Shown here piece by piece: positions 31,604 to 40,900 of a DNA stretch of 64,000 nt. The position numbers were made by a program, and so were the translations under genes. How positions within the stretch are numbered: the stretch's first letter is position 1; each line of letters starts with the position of its first letter. The stretch is from NCBI GenBank assembly GCA_963663845.2, contig OY760650.2, forward strand, positions 1,736,001-1,800,000, written 5' to 3'. The notes under the pieces were generated by a model. It saw only the letters and a list, made by a program, of their open reading frames with translations. It was not told where the DNA came from and made no database searches. Source of the DNA: Versatilivorator sp963663845 (GTDB lineage: Bacteria > Acidobacteriota > Terriglobia > Versatilivoradales > Versatilivoraceae).

Positions 31604-33112
31604 ATGAGCACTTTGCTCTTCCAGCACATCGACCTTCTCAGCAAGGAAAAGGGGATCGATCCGGAGATCGTGGTCAGCGCCGTCGAAGACGCGATTCTGG
31701 TGGCCACCCGCAAGTACTACAAGTCCACCGAGGAATTGACCTCCTCCTTCAACAAGGACACGGGCCGGGTCGAGGTGCACGCCGTCAAGCAGATCGTCGA
31801 GACGGTCACCGATCCCACCTTCGAGATCTCCCTCTCCGAGGCCCGGCGGATCGATCCCGCCGCCGAGATCGACGGACAGGTGAAAATCGAGAAACCCACC
31901 GACGTGCTGGGGCGCATTGCCGCCCAGACGGCCAAGCAGGTGATTCTGCAGAAAGTTCGCGAGGCGGAACGGGAGAGCATCTTCGAGGAATACAACCAGC
32001 GACTCGGCGAGGTGGTCACCTGCCTGGTGAAGCGGACCGAGGGCCCCGACGTGATCGTCGACCTGGGAACGGCGGAGGGGCGACTTCCCCGGCGGGAGCA
32101 GTCGCGCCTGGAGAGCTTCGCCATGGGCGACAGAATCCGGGTGGTCATCATCAAGGTGGAGAAACCCTCCCGAGGCCCCCAGGTCATTGTGTCCCGCATC
32201 GACCCGGCCTTGCTGGCCAAGCTGTTTGAAATGGAAGTGCCGGAAATCTACGACGGGACGGTGAGCATCCGGGCCGCCGCCAGGGATACGGGAGAACGAT
32301 CCAAGATCGCCGTGGCCTCTCGCGACAAGGACGTCGACCCGGTGGGGGCCTGCGTGGGAATGAAGGGATCGAGAGTGCAGGCCATCATCCGCGAGCTCCA
32401 CGGAGAGAAGATCGACATCATCCCCTACTCCGAGGACACCATGAACTTCGTGATGAACGCCTTGAGCCCCGCCAAGATCAGCCGCGCCTCCGTCCTGGAT
32501 GCCGAGGACAGGCACCTGGAAGTCATCGTGGAAACGGATCAGTTGTCGCTGGCTATCGGCAAGAAGGGCCAGAACGTGCGCCTGGCGGCCAAGTTGACGG
32601 GTTGGAAGATCGATATCAAGAGCGAAGAGGAGAAGCGGGCCGAAATTGAAGATCAGATGGCTCTGCTGTCGGCCAGGACACCGCTCTCGGAGCTGCCGGC
32701 CCTTTCGCCGGGCATCCTGGCCAAGCTCACCGCAAGCGGCATCGAGACCATCGAGGAGCTGGCCGACACGCCCATTGCGGACCTGACCGGCATCAAGGGG
32801 GTGGGCCCCAAGAGCGCCGAAAAGATCATCGCTTCGGTGAAAGAGTACTACATTCAATATACCGAAGCCGTCGAGGCCAGAAGGGCGGCCGAAGCCGAAA
32901 AGAGGGCCGAAGAGGAGAGAGCCAGGCGGGAGGCCGAAGCCCGCCAGGCCGAGGAGCAGGCAGCGGAAGCCGAAGGCTCGCTCCAGGCCCCCGACCTTTC
33001 GGGAGACTCCCCGGAGCCCGCCGACGCCGCGGAGGCGGAGAGCTCGACCGAGCCGTCAGGCCCGGACCCAAACGGCCCTGGAACTGAGGAGGAGGAAATC
33101 GGGGGCAGCTAG
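31604..33112 (+). CDS. nusA: Transcription elongation/termination factor NusA
   Basis: NusA modulates RNA polymerase pausing, termination and antitermination. The 502-residue protein shows the N-terminal RNAP-binding domain (~1-125), an S1 domain (~130-200, GEVVTCLVKRTEGPDVIVDL), two KH domains (~230-345: ACVGMKGSRVQAIIRELHGE, LAIGKKGQNVRLAAKLTGWK) and a helix-hairpin-helix region (~365-420, LTGIKGVGPKSAEKI). A charged Ala/Glu/Arg-rich coiled-coil tail (EARRAAEAEKRAEEERARRE) and an acidic low-complexity end follow. The tail is not part of the core family. It lies between rimP and infB in the usual order. Confidence 0.96.
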   Translation: MSTLLFQHIDLLSKEKGIDPEIVVSAVEDAILVATRKYYKSTEELTSSFNKDTGRVEVHAVKQIVETVTDPTFEISLSEARRIDPAAEIDGQVKIEKPTDVLGRIAAQTAKQVILQKVREAERESIFEEYNQRLGEVVTCLVKRTEGPDVIVDLGTAEGRLPRREQSRLESFAMGDRIRVVIIKVEKPSRGPQVIVSRIDPALLAKLFEMEVPEIYDGTVSIRAAARDTGERSKIAVASRDKDVDPVGACVGMKGSRVQAIIRELHGEKIDIIPYSEDTMNFVMNALSPAKISRASVLDAEDRHLEVIVETDQLSLAIGKKGQNVRLAAKLTGWKIDIKSEEEKRAEIEDQMALLSARTPLSELPALSPGILAKLTASGIETIEELADTPIADLTGIKGVGPKSAEKIIASVKEYYIQYTEAVEARRAAEAEKRAEEERARREAEARQAEEQAAEAEGSLQAPDLSGDSPEPADAAEAESSTEPSGPDPNGPGTEEEEIGGS

Positions 33113-33130
33113 GCTGCCCGCGGAGGTTTC

Positions 33131-35749
33131 GTGAGCGAAAAGACCCGGTTGTTAAAACTGGCGCCGGAGATCAAGGTCGGGGTCAAGGAGATCGTCGCCT
33201 ACCTGAAGCAGGAGGGGATGAAGAAGGTCTCGGCCAGCAGTTTCGTGGAGGCCGAAGTGGTCCAGGACATCAAGGACCACTTCTCCGGAAAGAAGACGCA
33301 GAAGGCAAAGGCGGCCGCGCCGGAGAAACCGGCTCAGGCCGAAACCGCCGAGAAGCCCCAACCCGCGCCGGCTCCGGAGGTCCCGGCCAAGACCGAGGAG
33401 GCGGCTGAGCCGGCCGCGGTCGAGACGGCCCCGGCGGCTGCCCCTCCCGAAGCCGCTCCGCCAACGGTGGTGGAGGTCAAACCCAGGCCTTCCGTTCCCG
33501 GGATTGTCCCGGCGGCCGCCCCCCCCGCCGCCGCTCCCCCGGCCACTGACCGGCCGGCCGTCGTCTTGCAGCCGGCCGCCAAATTGGAGCCGGGAAGCCC
33601 GCGACCGGCCCCCGCGACCGGCCCGGCGGCGCCTCCCAGGAAGCCCGCCGGCGTGGAGCGCCCTTCGCCCACCGAAACCATCCGCCAGCACCTGTCCCGA
33701 TCGGGCCAGATCCGGACCCGGCCGTTTCTTTCCCGGTCCCGTCAGGGAGCGCCGGCCCGGCCTCTCAGCCTGCCCGCGGGAACCCGGCCGACTTCAGGCT
33801 TCCCTCCGCAGCGCAGGCCTCTGACCCCGTTTCCCGGGCGTCCGCCCGGTCCCGGCGGGCCGCCCCGGGACCACCGCCGGGGCAGGCCGGGCCAGCGGCG
33901 TCCTGGCGGGCGGCGCGAGTCTCGGGAAGGCAGATTCGCTGCACGGCAGGCGCCGTCCGTAGCCCGTCCCGAGCCCTTCCAGCCCATTCCCATCAACCGC
34001 TCCGTGACTCTGACCGAGGGCGTCACCATCAAGGAGCTGGGGGAGCGGCTGGAAGTCAAAGCCAAGGACCTGATCAAGCGGCTGCTCGACAAGGGCATCT
34101 TCGCCACCATGAACCAGACCCTGGACGAGGCTCTGGCCAAGGACCTGAGCGCGGATTTCGGCGCCGAAGCCTCCATCGTCAGCTTCGAGGAAGACGCCGA
34201 GTATGAAGCCATCGCCGAGGAAAAATCGGAGAACATCGCGCCGCGGCCGCCGGTGGTCACCATCATGGGCCACGTCGACCACGGCAAGACCTCCCTGCTG
34301 GATGCGATCCGCGAAACCGACGTCACCTCCCAGGAAGCCGGAGGCATCACCCAGCACATCGGGGCCTACCAGGTCGAAAAGAACCAGCGCCTGGTCACCT
34401 TCCTGGACACTCCGGGCCATGAAGCCTTCACCATGATGCGGGCTCGGGGAGCCAAGGTGACCGACATCGTGGTGCTGGTGGTGGCGGCGGACGACGGCGT
34501 GATGCCGCAAACGCTGGAGGCCATCAACCATGCCAGGGCCGCCAAGGTTCCCATGGTCGTGGCCATCAACAAGATCGACCGGCCCAATGCCCAGGTGGAC
34601 ACGGTCAAGAAGAGCCTGGCCGCCAACGGCTTGACACCGGAAGACTGGGGCGGCGACACGGTCACGGTGGAAGTCTCCGCCATCGAGAAAACCAACCTGG
34701 ACCTCCTGCTGGAGATGATTCTGCTGGTCGCCGATCTGCAGACCCTCAAGGCCAACCCCCAGCGAACGGCCATGGGAACGATCGTGGAAGCCAAGCTCGA
34801 CCGAGGCCGAGGGCCGGTGGCGACCGTCCTGGTTCAAAACGGCACCTTGAAGGTCGGGGATTCCTTCATCGCCGGCGCGGTCACGGGAAAAGTCAGGGCC
34901 ATGCTGGATTTCCACGGCAAGCCGGTGCAAGCCGCCGTTCCCGCCATGCCGGTCGAGGTCCTGGGACTCGAATCGGTTCCCCACGCCGGCGACCTGTTCC
35001 AGGTGCTCAGCGATGCCGGCAGGACCAGGCAGATCGGCAACCTGCGCCAATCGAAGCTTCGGGAGAGTCAACTGGCCAAGACGGCGCGCCTCACGCTGGA
35101 ACACCTGCATGAGCAGATGAGCGAAGGCGTGGTCAAGGAGCTTCCCATCATTCTGAAGGCCGACGTGCAGGGTTCGGTGGAAGTCGTGTCGGAGACCCTC
35201 TCCAAGCTCAGCAACGACAAGGTCAAGGTGAAGATCATCGACCGCGGCACCGGAGCCATTACCGAAACCAACGTGCTGCTGGCCTCCGCCTCCAATGCCG
35301 TCATCGTCGGCTTCAACGTCAGGCCGGAGAAGAAGGCGGCCGAGCTGGCCTCGCAGGAGGGTGTCGATATTCGCCTGCATACCGTGATCTACAAGATCAG
35401 TGAAGAGATCCGCAATGCCATGCTGGGCCTGCTGGACCACACCTTCAAGGAGGTCTGGCAAGGCACCGCCCAGGTCAGAATGACCTTCAAGGTTCCCCGG
35501 GCGGGCGTGGTGGCCGGCTGCTACGTTTCCGACGGGAAAGTTTCCCGGAACTCCAAAGCGCGGTTGCTGCGAGACAACGTCGTGATCTACGAAGGCAAGA
35601 TCGGCTCCCTGAGGCGCTTCAAGGACGATGCCGGAGAAGTTCGCTCCGGACTGGAATGCGGCATCGGCCTGGAGCGGTTCAGCGACATCAAGAACGACGA
35701 CGTCATCGAAGCCTTCACCATGGAGAAGGTCGCCCCGCAGATGGATTGA
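33131..35749 (+). CDS. infB: Translation initiation factor IF-2
   Basis: IF-2 is the GTPase that delivers initiator tRNA and joins the ribosomal subunits. The 872-residue protein has an IF2_N helix module (~8-55), a long Pro/Ala-rich then Arg/Pro/Gly-rich linker (~60-285) and a second IF2_N region (~295-345). The G domain has GHVDHGKT (~380), DTPGHEA and NKIDRP; domains II-IV follow with KVKIIDRGTGAITETNVLLA near 695. The start is a GTG at 33131 with GGAGG just upstream. Linker length and composition are typical of high-GC genomes. It is 18 bp after nusA. Confidence 0.97.
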   Translation: MSEKTRLLKLAPEIKVGVKEIVAYLKQEGMKKVSASSFVEAEVVQDIKDHFSGKKTQKAKAAAPEKPAQAETAEKPQPAPAPEVPAKTEEAAEPAAVETAPAAAPPEAAPPTVVEVKPRPSVPGIVPAAAPPAAAPPATDRPAVVLQPAAKLEPGSPRPAPATGPAAPPRKPAGVERPSPTETIRQHLSRSGQIRTRPFLSRSRQGAPARPLSLPAGTRPTSGFPPQRRPLTPFPGRPPGPGGPPRDHRRGRPGQRRPGGRRESREGRFAARQAPSVARPEPFQPIPINRSVTLTEGVTIKELGERLEVKAKDLIKRLLDKGIFATMNQTLDEALAKDLSADFGAEASIVSFEEDAEYEAIAEEKSENIAPRPPVVTIMGHVDHGKTSLLDAIRETDVTSQEAGGITQHIGAYQVEKNQRLVTFLDTPGHEAFTMMRARGAKVTDIVVLVVAADDGVMPQTLEAINHARAAKVPMVVAINKIDRPNAQVDTVKKSLAANGLTPEDWGGDTVTVEVSAIEKTNLDLLLEMILLVADLQTLKANPQRTAMGTIVEAKLDRGRGPVATVLVQNGTLKVGDSFIAGAVTGKVRAMLDFHGKPVQAAVPAMPVEVLGLESVPHAGDLFQVLSDAGRTRQIGNLRQSKLRESQLAKTARLTLEHLHEQMSEGVVKELPIILKADVQGSVEVVSETLSKLSNDKVKVKIIDRGTGAITETNVLLASASNAVIVGFNVRPEKKAAELASQEGVDIRLHTVIYKISEEIRNAMLGLLDHTFKEVWQGTAQVRMTFKVPRAGVVAGCYVSDGKVSRNSKARLLRDNVVIYEGKIGSLRRFKDDAGEVRSGLECGIGLERFSDIKNDDVIEAFTMEKVAPQMD

Positions 35750-35777
35750 GGCCGGCCCGGCTCCACCGAAGTCCGCC

Positions 35778-36056
35778 ATGAACATCGGCCTGCTCACCCT
35801 TGAAGTCGTCATCCCCTACGCCCAGTCGCTCAAAGACAAACGCCAGGTGATTCGCAGCCTGCGGGACCGCCTCAAGAAGTTCAACGTCTCCATAGCCGAG
35901 TGCGGACACCAGGACCTCTGGCAGCGATCGACCCTGGGTGTCGTCGCCATCGCTTCCGACCACGCCATCCTCGAACGAACCCTGCAGACGGTGACCGACG
36001 AAGCCGAAAGAATCCTGGACGGAAACCTGGCTCGATGCGAGGTGGAGTTTCTATGA
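35778..36056 (+). CDS. DUF503 (YlxP-like) protein
   Basis: The 92-residue protein (MNIGLLTLEVVIPYAQSLKD, then KRQVIRSLRDRLKKFNVSIA and ECGHQDLWQRSTLGVVAIAS) matches the DUF503/YlxP family. These genes typically lie between infB and rbfA and are suspected to help ribosome maturation; the function is not established. Its stop overlaps the rbfA ATG (ATGA at 36053-36056), which supports coupling. Confidence 0.88.
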   Translation: MNIGLLTLEVVIPYAQSLKDKRQVIRSLRDRLKKFNVSIAECGHQDLWQRSTLGVVAIASDHAILERTLQTVTDEAERILDGNLARCEVEFL

Positions 36057-36418
36057 AATCCCCCTCCAGGCGGCCGGGACGAGTCGGCGAACTGCTTCGA
36101 ATGGCCATCAGCCAGGTCATTCTGCGCGGACTGAGGGATCCGAGAATCGGCCTGGCCACCGTCACCGAGGTCAAGATGAGCGCCGACCTCAAGAAGGCCA
36201 GGGTCTTCGTCAGCGTGCTGGGCAGCCGGGAAGACCGCCAACAGACGCTGCTGGCCCTCAAGCGGGCCTCCGCCCACATTCGCCATGAAATCAGCTCCCA
36301 ACTGAAGCTGCGATCGGCCCCGGAGCTGGACTTTCAATACGATCGCTCCCTCGAGTACGGAGCGCGGATCGAAGAGCTGCTCGACCAGACCCGAGCCGTC
36401 GATACCCCCGACCAGTAA
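36053..36418 (+). CDS. rbfA: 30S ribosome-binding factor RbfA
   Basis: RbfA binds the 30S subunit late in assembly near helix 1 of 16S rRNA. The 121-residue protein has the KH-like fold pattern: RVGELLRMAISQVILRGLRD at the start, then PRIGLATVTEVKMSADLKKA, ARVFVSVLG and a final strand PELDFQYDRSLEYGARIEELL. The length is normal. ATG overlaps the stop of the DUF503 gene by four bases; truB starts 68 bp after. Confidence 0.93.
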   Translation: MKSPSRRPGRVGELLRMAISQVILRGLRDPRIGLATVTEVKMSADLKKARVFVSVLGSREDRQQTLLALKRASAHIRHEISSQLKLRSAPELDFQYDRSLEYGARIEELLDQTRAVDTPDQ

Positions 36419-36486
36419 TCGGGGCCTCGAACGGACACGGGGCGAGCCCGATTCCGCGCCGGCGCCCCCCTTCCCCCGCAACCTCC

Positions 36487-37407
36487 ATGAATGGACCGCA
36501 CACGGGCTTCCTGGTCATCGACAAGGCGGAAGGCTTGACCTCGCACGCGGTGGTTCAGCTCGTCCGGCGCCAGTTGCAGATCCGGAAAATCGGCCACCTC
36601 GGCACTCTCGACCCCATGGCCACCGGGGTTTTGCCCCTGGCAGTCGGTCGCGCCACCCGGCTGGCGCGATTCCTCATGGGCGGCCGGAAGGTCTATGAGG
36701 GAACCATCCAATTGGGCCTGGCCACCGACACCTACGATCGCCTGGGCCAACCCGCATCCGAGTACCGGCTGCCCCGTCTTGCACCGGACCGCCTCCGCGC
36801 CGCGGTCGAATCCATGGTCGGCGAGCAGATGCAGGCTCCTCCCCCCTACTCGGCCAAGAAGATCGGGGGGCGGCGCGCCTACCGGCTGGCCCGGCAGGGA
36901 CTCCAGGTTGAAATTCCTCCCCAGCGAGTCCACATTCATCAATTCAGGTTTCGCCAGGAGGCGGCCGACACCGTCGATTTCGAAGTCCACTGCTCGCCGG
37001 GAACCTATGTCCGCGCCCTGGCCCACCAACTGGGACAGAAGCTGGGATGCGGGGCCCATCTCTCCAGGCTGCGGCGGCTCTCCTCGGGAAAGTTCTCGCT
37101 GTCGATGGCCTGTCCGCTGCCCCAGGGCCGAATGCCCCAGGACTGGACCCGGTTCCTGCTCTCCATGAATTCCATGCTGGAGGATATGCCCGGCATCCGT
37201 GTCTCGGCGGAAGACCGGGAAGCCTTTGCCCATGGAAGGACGCTGGGAGCCGGAAACGTACCCCCGGATCTTTCGGAGGCCCCCATGTTCCGGGTCCTTT
37301 CCGACTCGGGACGGCTGCTGGGTCTGGCTGAACCGGCTTCCTGCCGGCACCCGGGCGGGCGCGGCGAGCAGGGCGCGGTCCGTCTCCTTCCCAAGCTGGT
37401 CCTGTAA
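36487..37407 (+). CDS. truB: tRNA pseudouridine(55) synthase TruB
   Basis: TruB makes pseudouridine 55 in the T-loop of tRNAs. The 306-residue protein shows GFLVIDKAEGLTSHAVV (~8-24) and the catalytic Asp in IGHLGTLDPMATGVLPLAVG (~36-55). YEGTIQLGLATDTYDRLGQP (~77-96), the PPPYSAKKIGG loop (~120) and GTYVRALAHQLG (~172) also match. A C-terminal PUA-like region (~230-306) is present. It closes the rbfA-truB pair; the 289-bp gap to rpsO is filled by a repeat and a promoter. Confidence 0.95.
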   Translation: MNGPHTGFLVIDKAEGLTSHAVVQLVRRQLQIRKIGHLGTLDPMATGVLPLAVGRATRLARFLMGGRKVYEGTIQLGLATDTYDRLGQPASEYRLPRLAPDRLRAAVESMVGEQMQAPPPYSAKKIGGRRAYRLARQGLQVEIPPQRVHIHQFRFRQEAADTVDFEVHCSPGTYVRALAHQLGQKLGCGAHLSRLRRLSSGKFSLSMACPLPQGRMPQDWTRFLLSMNSMLEDMPGIRVSAEDREAFAHGRTLGAGNVPPDLSEAPMFRVLSDSGRLLGLAEPASCRHPGGRGEQGAVRLLPKLVL

Positions 37408-37439
37408 TGGCGCCAAGCCGGTTCCCGGCCCAGGACCAT

Positions 37440-37600
37440 CCCACGCTGCCGAATTTAGGGGGACAGAACTGTCACGGCCTCCCAATCACGCCCACGTTCC
37501 CTGTGGGATGGCAGGGGCGCCCAACGTGAGGTCGCCGGGAACAACCGGGCAACCACAAGGGTTGCCCCTACAGTGGGCGGTTCAGCCTGGGATGGCCCCG
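37440..37600. repeat. GGGCAACC-hairpin repeat (copy 1)
   Basis: The core is GGGCAACC (37547-37554), a five-base loop and GGTTGCCC (37560-37567), followed by CCTAC. It is preceded by a block (ACGTTCCCTGTGGGATGGCA, then GGGGCGCCC) shared in reverse orientation with the 48.34-kb copy, and followed by a CAGCCTGGGATGGCC block shared with the 52.5-kb copy. No gene is visible in 37408-37696. Confidence 0.75.
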
Positions 37601-37619
37601 GTTCCCGCCCTGATTTCGC

Positions 37620-37649
37620 TTTACTTCGGCGCGGGGACTATGCTACATT
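37620..37649 (+). promoter_or_regulatory. Possible rpsO promoter
   Basis: TTTACT (37620-37625) and TACATT (37644-37649) are 18 bp apart and about 48 bp upstream of rpsO. Confidence 0.35.
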
Positions 37650-37696
37650 CCGCCTGCTTTATCGGCTTGCAAGGAAAGGATCCACTCCTCGAATTC

Positions 37697-37966
37697 ATGG
37701 TACTGACACCGGATCTCAAGAGTTCAGTGATTCAGAAATTTCGGACCCACCCCACCGATACGGGGTCGCCGGAAGTCCAGATCGCTCTGCTGAGCGAGCG
37801 GATCACCTACTTGACGGGCCACTTCAAGGAACACAAGAAGGATCACGCCTCTCGCCGCGGTCTGCTGAAGATGGTCGGGCACCGCAGGCGTTTATTGGAC
37901 TATCTGAAGATAAAGGATGTCGACCGCTATCGAACGGTCATCCAAAGACTTGGAATACGCAAGTAG
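37697..37966 (+). CDS. rpsO: 30S ribosomal protein S15
   Basis: S15 binds 16S rRNA helices 20-22 early in assembly of the platform. The 89-residue protein has the full family pattern: FRTHPTDTGSPEVQIALLSE, RITYLTGHFKEHKKDHASRR, GLLKMVGHRRRLLDYLK and RYRTVIQRLGIRK. Length is exactly typical. ATG at 37697 is chosen from the conserved N-terminus; the longer frame reads through the upstream repeat. A large hairpin separates it from pnp. Confidence 0.97.
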   Translation: MVLTPDLKSSVIQKFRTHPTDTGSPEVQIALLSERITYLTGHFKEHKKDHASRRGLLKMVGHRRRLLDYLKIKDVDRYRTVIQRLGIRK

Positions 37967-38001
37967 CGAGCCCGGGAAGACATTTCGAGCTTGAGCTGAT
38001 G

Positions 38002-38050
38002 AAATAGCGACTCCGAGCATTGCCGAACGTGATGCCGGCAGTCGCTATTT
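38002..38050 (+). other. Long hairpin between rpsO and pnp
   Basis: AAATAGCGACT (38002-38012) pairs perfectly with AGTCGCTATTT (38040-38050), with an inner GCAT/ATGC pairing in the loop. It lies 37 bp before the pnp start. In Escherichia coli an intercistronic hairpin at this same place is cut by RNase III to start PNPase autoregulation; the analogy here is inference. It could also act as a weak terminator. Confidence 0.65.
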
Positions 38051-38086
38051 TGGTGTAGGCGGCAATCCGGGCCGGGAAACACATCA

Positions 38087-40186
38087 ATGATCGAGAAAAC
38101 CAGCACCCTCATCGGAGACAAGGAAATCACCATCGAAACGGGCAGGATCGCCCGCCAGGCTGACGGCGCCGTTCAGGTCAGCTACGGAGACACCAGGGTA
38201 TTGGTGTCCGCCTGTTCCAGAAGACAGCCCCGGGACAAGGTGGATTTCTTTCCTCTGACCGTAGACTACCGAGAAAACTATTACGCCGCCGGGCGCATTC
38301 CGGGAGGCTTCTTCAAGCGCGAGGGCAAGCCGAGCGAAAAGGAGGTTCTGACCTGTCGCCTGATCGACCGTCCCATCCGCCCGCTGTTTCCGTCGGGCTA
38401 TCGCTGCGACACCCAGATCATCGCCCTGGTGCTCTCCGCCGACGGAGAGAACGACCCCGACATCCACGGCATCACGGGCGCCAGCGCGGCCCTGATGGTG
38501 TCCGACATCCCCTTCGAGACCCCCATCGCCGCCGTTCGCGTGGGCCTGGTCGGCGGCAGCATGGTGATCAACCCGACCAGCCGGGACCTGAAGGAAAGCC
38601 AGCTCAACCTGATCGTCGCCGGCAGCGAAGAGGCCATCGTGATGGTCGAAGCCGGAGCTCGGGAGGTGAGCGAGGCGACCGTGGTCGAAGCATTGGCTTT
38701 CGGACACGAGCACATCAAGCAGATCGTCCCCCTGCAAAGGGAACTGGCGGCCCGCCTCGACGTCCGCAAACGCCCAGTGGAGTCGCGCCCGGTCGACGAG
38801 AACCTCTTCAGTCGGATTTCCCAGCAGGTGTCGGCGGATCTCAGGGACGCTCTCGACACCACAAAGCACGGCAAGCGAGGAAGCTACGAACAGGTTGACA
38901 AGGTCAAGGAAGCCCTGCTGAGCAGTTTCCCGGAGGAGTCGGCCGACCTGAGGAGCGACGCATCGGCCATTTTCGACCGCATCAAGGAACAGATCTTCCG
39001 CGACGACATCCTCGAACGGAAGAAACGCCCGGACGGTCGTGAGTTCGACGCCGTCCGACCCATCACCTGCGAGGTCGGCTTTCTGCCCCGCACCCACGGT
39101 TCAGCCCTCTTCACCCGCGGCGAGACCCAGGCCCTGGTCACCGCCACCCTGGGCACTTCGGACGATATTCAGAAAATCGACATCATGGAGGGCGAGTCGT
39201 CCAAGCGGTTCCTTCTCCACTACAACTTTCCGCCCTTCAGCGTGGGCGAAACGGGATTCATGCGAGGCCCCGGGCGGCGGGAGGTGGGCCATGGCGCCCT
39301 GGCGGAACGATCCATTCTTCCGGTGGTTCCCTCCGAAGACAAGTTCCCCTACACCATTCGCATTGTCTCCGACATCCTGGAGTCCAACGGCTCTTCCTCG
39401 ATGGCCAGCGTGTGCGGCGGCATCCTGGCCCTGATGGATGCCGGCGTCCCCATCAAGGCGCCGGTCGCCGGCATCGCCATGGGATTGGTCAAGCAAGGAG
39501 ACCGCTACGCCGTCCTGACCGACATCGCCGGGGCCGAGGACCACTACGGGGACATGGACTTCAAGGTCACCGGGACCCGATCGGGAATCACCTCTCTGCA
39601 GATGGACATCAAGATCGCCGGCTTGACCATGGAGATCATGAGTGAAGCTCTCCAGCAGGCGCTGCGGGGAAGGCTCTTCGTCCTCGACAGAATGCTGGAT
39701 ACCATTTCGGCCCACCGGAGCAATACTTCAAAATATGCTCCCAAGATCTACTCCCTTCGCATCAAGCGGGAGAAGATCCGCGACGTCATCGGGCCCGGGG
39801 GCAAGGTGATTCGCGGCATCACCGAACAGACCGGAGTCAAGATCGACGTGGCGGACGACGGCAAGGTCAACATCGCCGCGCTCGACGAAGCGTCCGCCCG
39901 AAAAGCCATTCAGATCATCAAGGACCTCACGGCCGAGGCGGAAATGGGCAAGATCTACCTGGGCAAGGTGGTTCGCCTGGTGGATTTCGGCGCCTTCGTG
40001 GAAATCTTTCCCGGAACCGACGGCCTCCTTCATATCAGCGAGATCGCCGAGCATCGAATCCGGCAGGTCAGGGACGAGTTGAAGGAGGGAGATCAGCTTC
40101 TGGTCAAGGTCATCGGAATCGACGGCCAGAAGGTCAAGCTGAGCCGCAAGGCCGTGTTGAGGGAACAGCGGCAAAAGTCATCCTGA
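38087..40186 (+). CDS. pnp: Polyribonucleotide nucleotidyltransferase (PNPase)
   Basis: PNPase degrades RNA 3'-5' phosphorolytically as a trimer. The 699-residue protein has the first RNase PH domain (~10-230: ETGRIARQADGAVQVSYGDT, RRQPRDKVDFFPLTVDYREN), a helical linker and the catalytic second RNase PH domain (~310-540: PRTHGSALFTRGETQALVTA, FLLHYNFPPFSVGE, DIAGAEDHYGDMDFKVTGT with catalytic Asp residues). A KH domain (~555-610, DVIGPGGKVIRGITEQTG) and an S1 domain (~622-690, GKVVRLVDFGAFVEIFPGTD) follow. It is 120 bp after rpsO. Confidence 0.97.
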   Translation: MIEKTSTLIGDKEITIETGRIARQADGAVQVSYGDTRVLVSACSRRQPRDKVDFFPLTVDYRENYYAAGRIPGGFFKREGKPSEKEVLTCRLIDRPIRPLFPSGYRCDTQIIALVLSADGENDPDIHGITGASAALMVSDIPFETPIAAVRVGLVGGSMVINPTSRDLKESQLNLIVAGSEEAIVMVEAGAREVSEATVVEALAFGHEHIKQIVPLQRELAARLDVRKRPVESRPVDENLFSRISQQVSADLRDALDTTKHGKRGSYEQVDKVKEALLSSFPEESADLRSDASAIFDRIKEQIFRDDILERKKRPDGREFDAVRPITCEVGFLPRTHGSALFTRGETQALVTATLGTSDDIQKIDIMEGESSKRFLLHYNFPPFSVGETGFMRGPGRREVGHGALAERSILPVVPSEDKFPYTIRIVSDILESNGSSSMASVCGGILALMDAGVPIKAPVAGIAMGLVKQGDRYAVLTDIAGAEDHYGDMDFKVTGTRSGITSLQMDIKIAGLTMEIMSEALQQALRGRLFVLDRMLDTISAHRSNTSKYAPKIYSLRIKREKIRDVIGPGGKVIRGITEQTGVKIDVADDGKVNIAALDEASARKAIQIIKDLTAEAEMGKIYLGKVVRLVDFGAFVEIFPGTDGLLHISEIAEHRIRQVRDELKEGDQLLVKVIGIDGQKVKLSRKAVLREQRQKSS

Positions 40187-40231
40187 AGCAGGCGTCCCGT
40201 GCGCCGGGCGACCGGGCGGGCTCCGCGCGGG

Positions 40232-40567
40232 TCAAGCCGCCAGCGGCGGGTGAAATTCACTCGTCAGGTTGGGGAATCTGCCCAGAATCTCATCCCGCAA
40301 TTCCTTGGACAGAGCCCGCTCCCGGCTCTCCACAAACCGGTCGCCCCGACGAACAAACAGCCTGAAGCGGTCCTTACCCTCGTCTCTTTGCCTGATCAGA
40401 ACCCACCGGGATTTCGGGCCCGGCTCGATCCCGTAAACGTCGACCCGCGTCTGAACCAGGGGCACCGCGATGCTGTCGAGATAGCGGGCCCGGCAAGGAT
40501 CGTTCGAAAACACCGAGAAGCTCATCTCCTGCCCCCCGTAGAAGAACTTGCAATCCCTTAGCTCCAT
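40232..40567 (-). CDS. Hypothetical protein, 111 residues
   Basis: No family is recognised. The protein begins MELRDCKFFYGGQEMSFSVF, has a charged beta-rich centre (VDVYGIEPGPKSRWVLIRQR, DRFRLFVRRGDRFVESRERA) and ends in LRDEILGRFPNLTSEFHPPL. No signal peptide or membrane segment is seen. The ATG at 40567 has GGGAGGG upstream; the longer frame beyond it looks non-coding. It converges on pnp and precedes a 758-bp gene-free repeat region. Confidence 0.6.
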   Translation of the reverse strand: MELRDCKFFYGGQEMSFSVFSNDPCRARYLDSIAVPLVQTRVDVYGIEPGPKSRWVLIRQRDEGKDRFRLFVRRGDRFVESRERALSKELRDEILGRFPNLTSEFHPPLAA

Positions 40568-40900
40568 GACGCCCTCCCGGTTCAGGAAATCGTGTGAGAG
40601 ACGAGGCGCGCGCCCAGACCCGCGGGTGTCGAACCCGGCCCGCCCTTCGACGCCCACCGCAACGGCCAAATACCTCTGATGCACGATCCCGCCAAAAGGG
40701 TTACCCGGAAATCGCGGCTTGTCTGAGCCTTTTGCAAAAGGATCGAGAGGCATTGCGTTTCGGAGGGGTGCTTTCTATTCGCCGCATTCGCGGCTGGGTT
40801 GGCGCAGAACCCATACGACCCCAGGCTTCCGCCTGGGGCTACCCTGAGCCGCTGCTTCGCAGCTCTATGCGGAGCAAGAAGGATGGGAGGAAGCGCCCCT

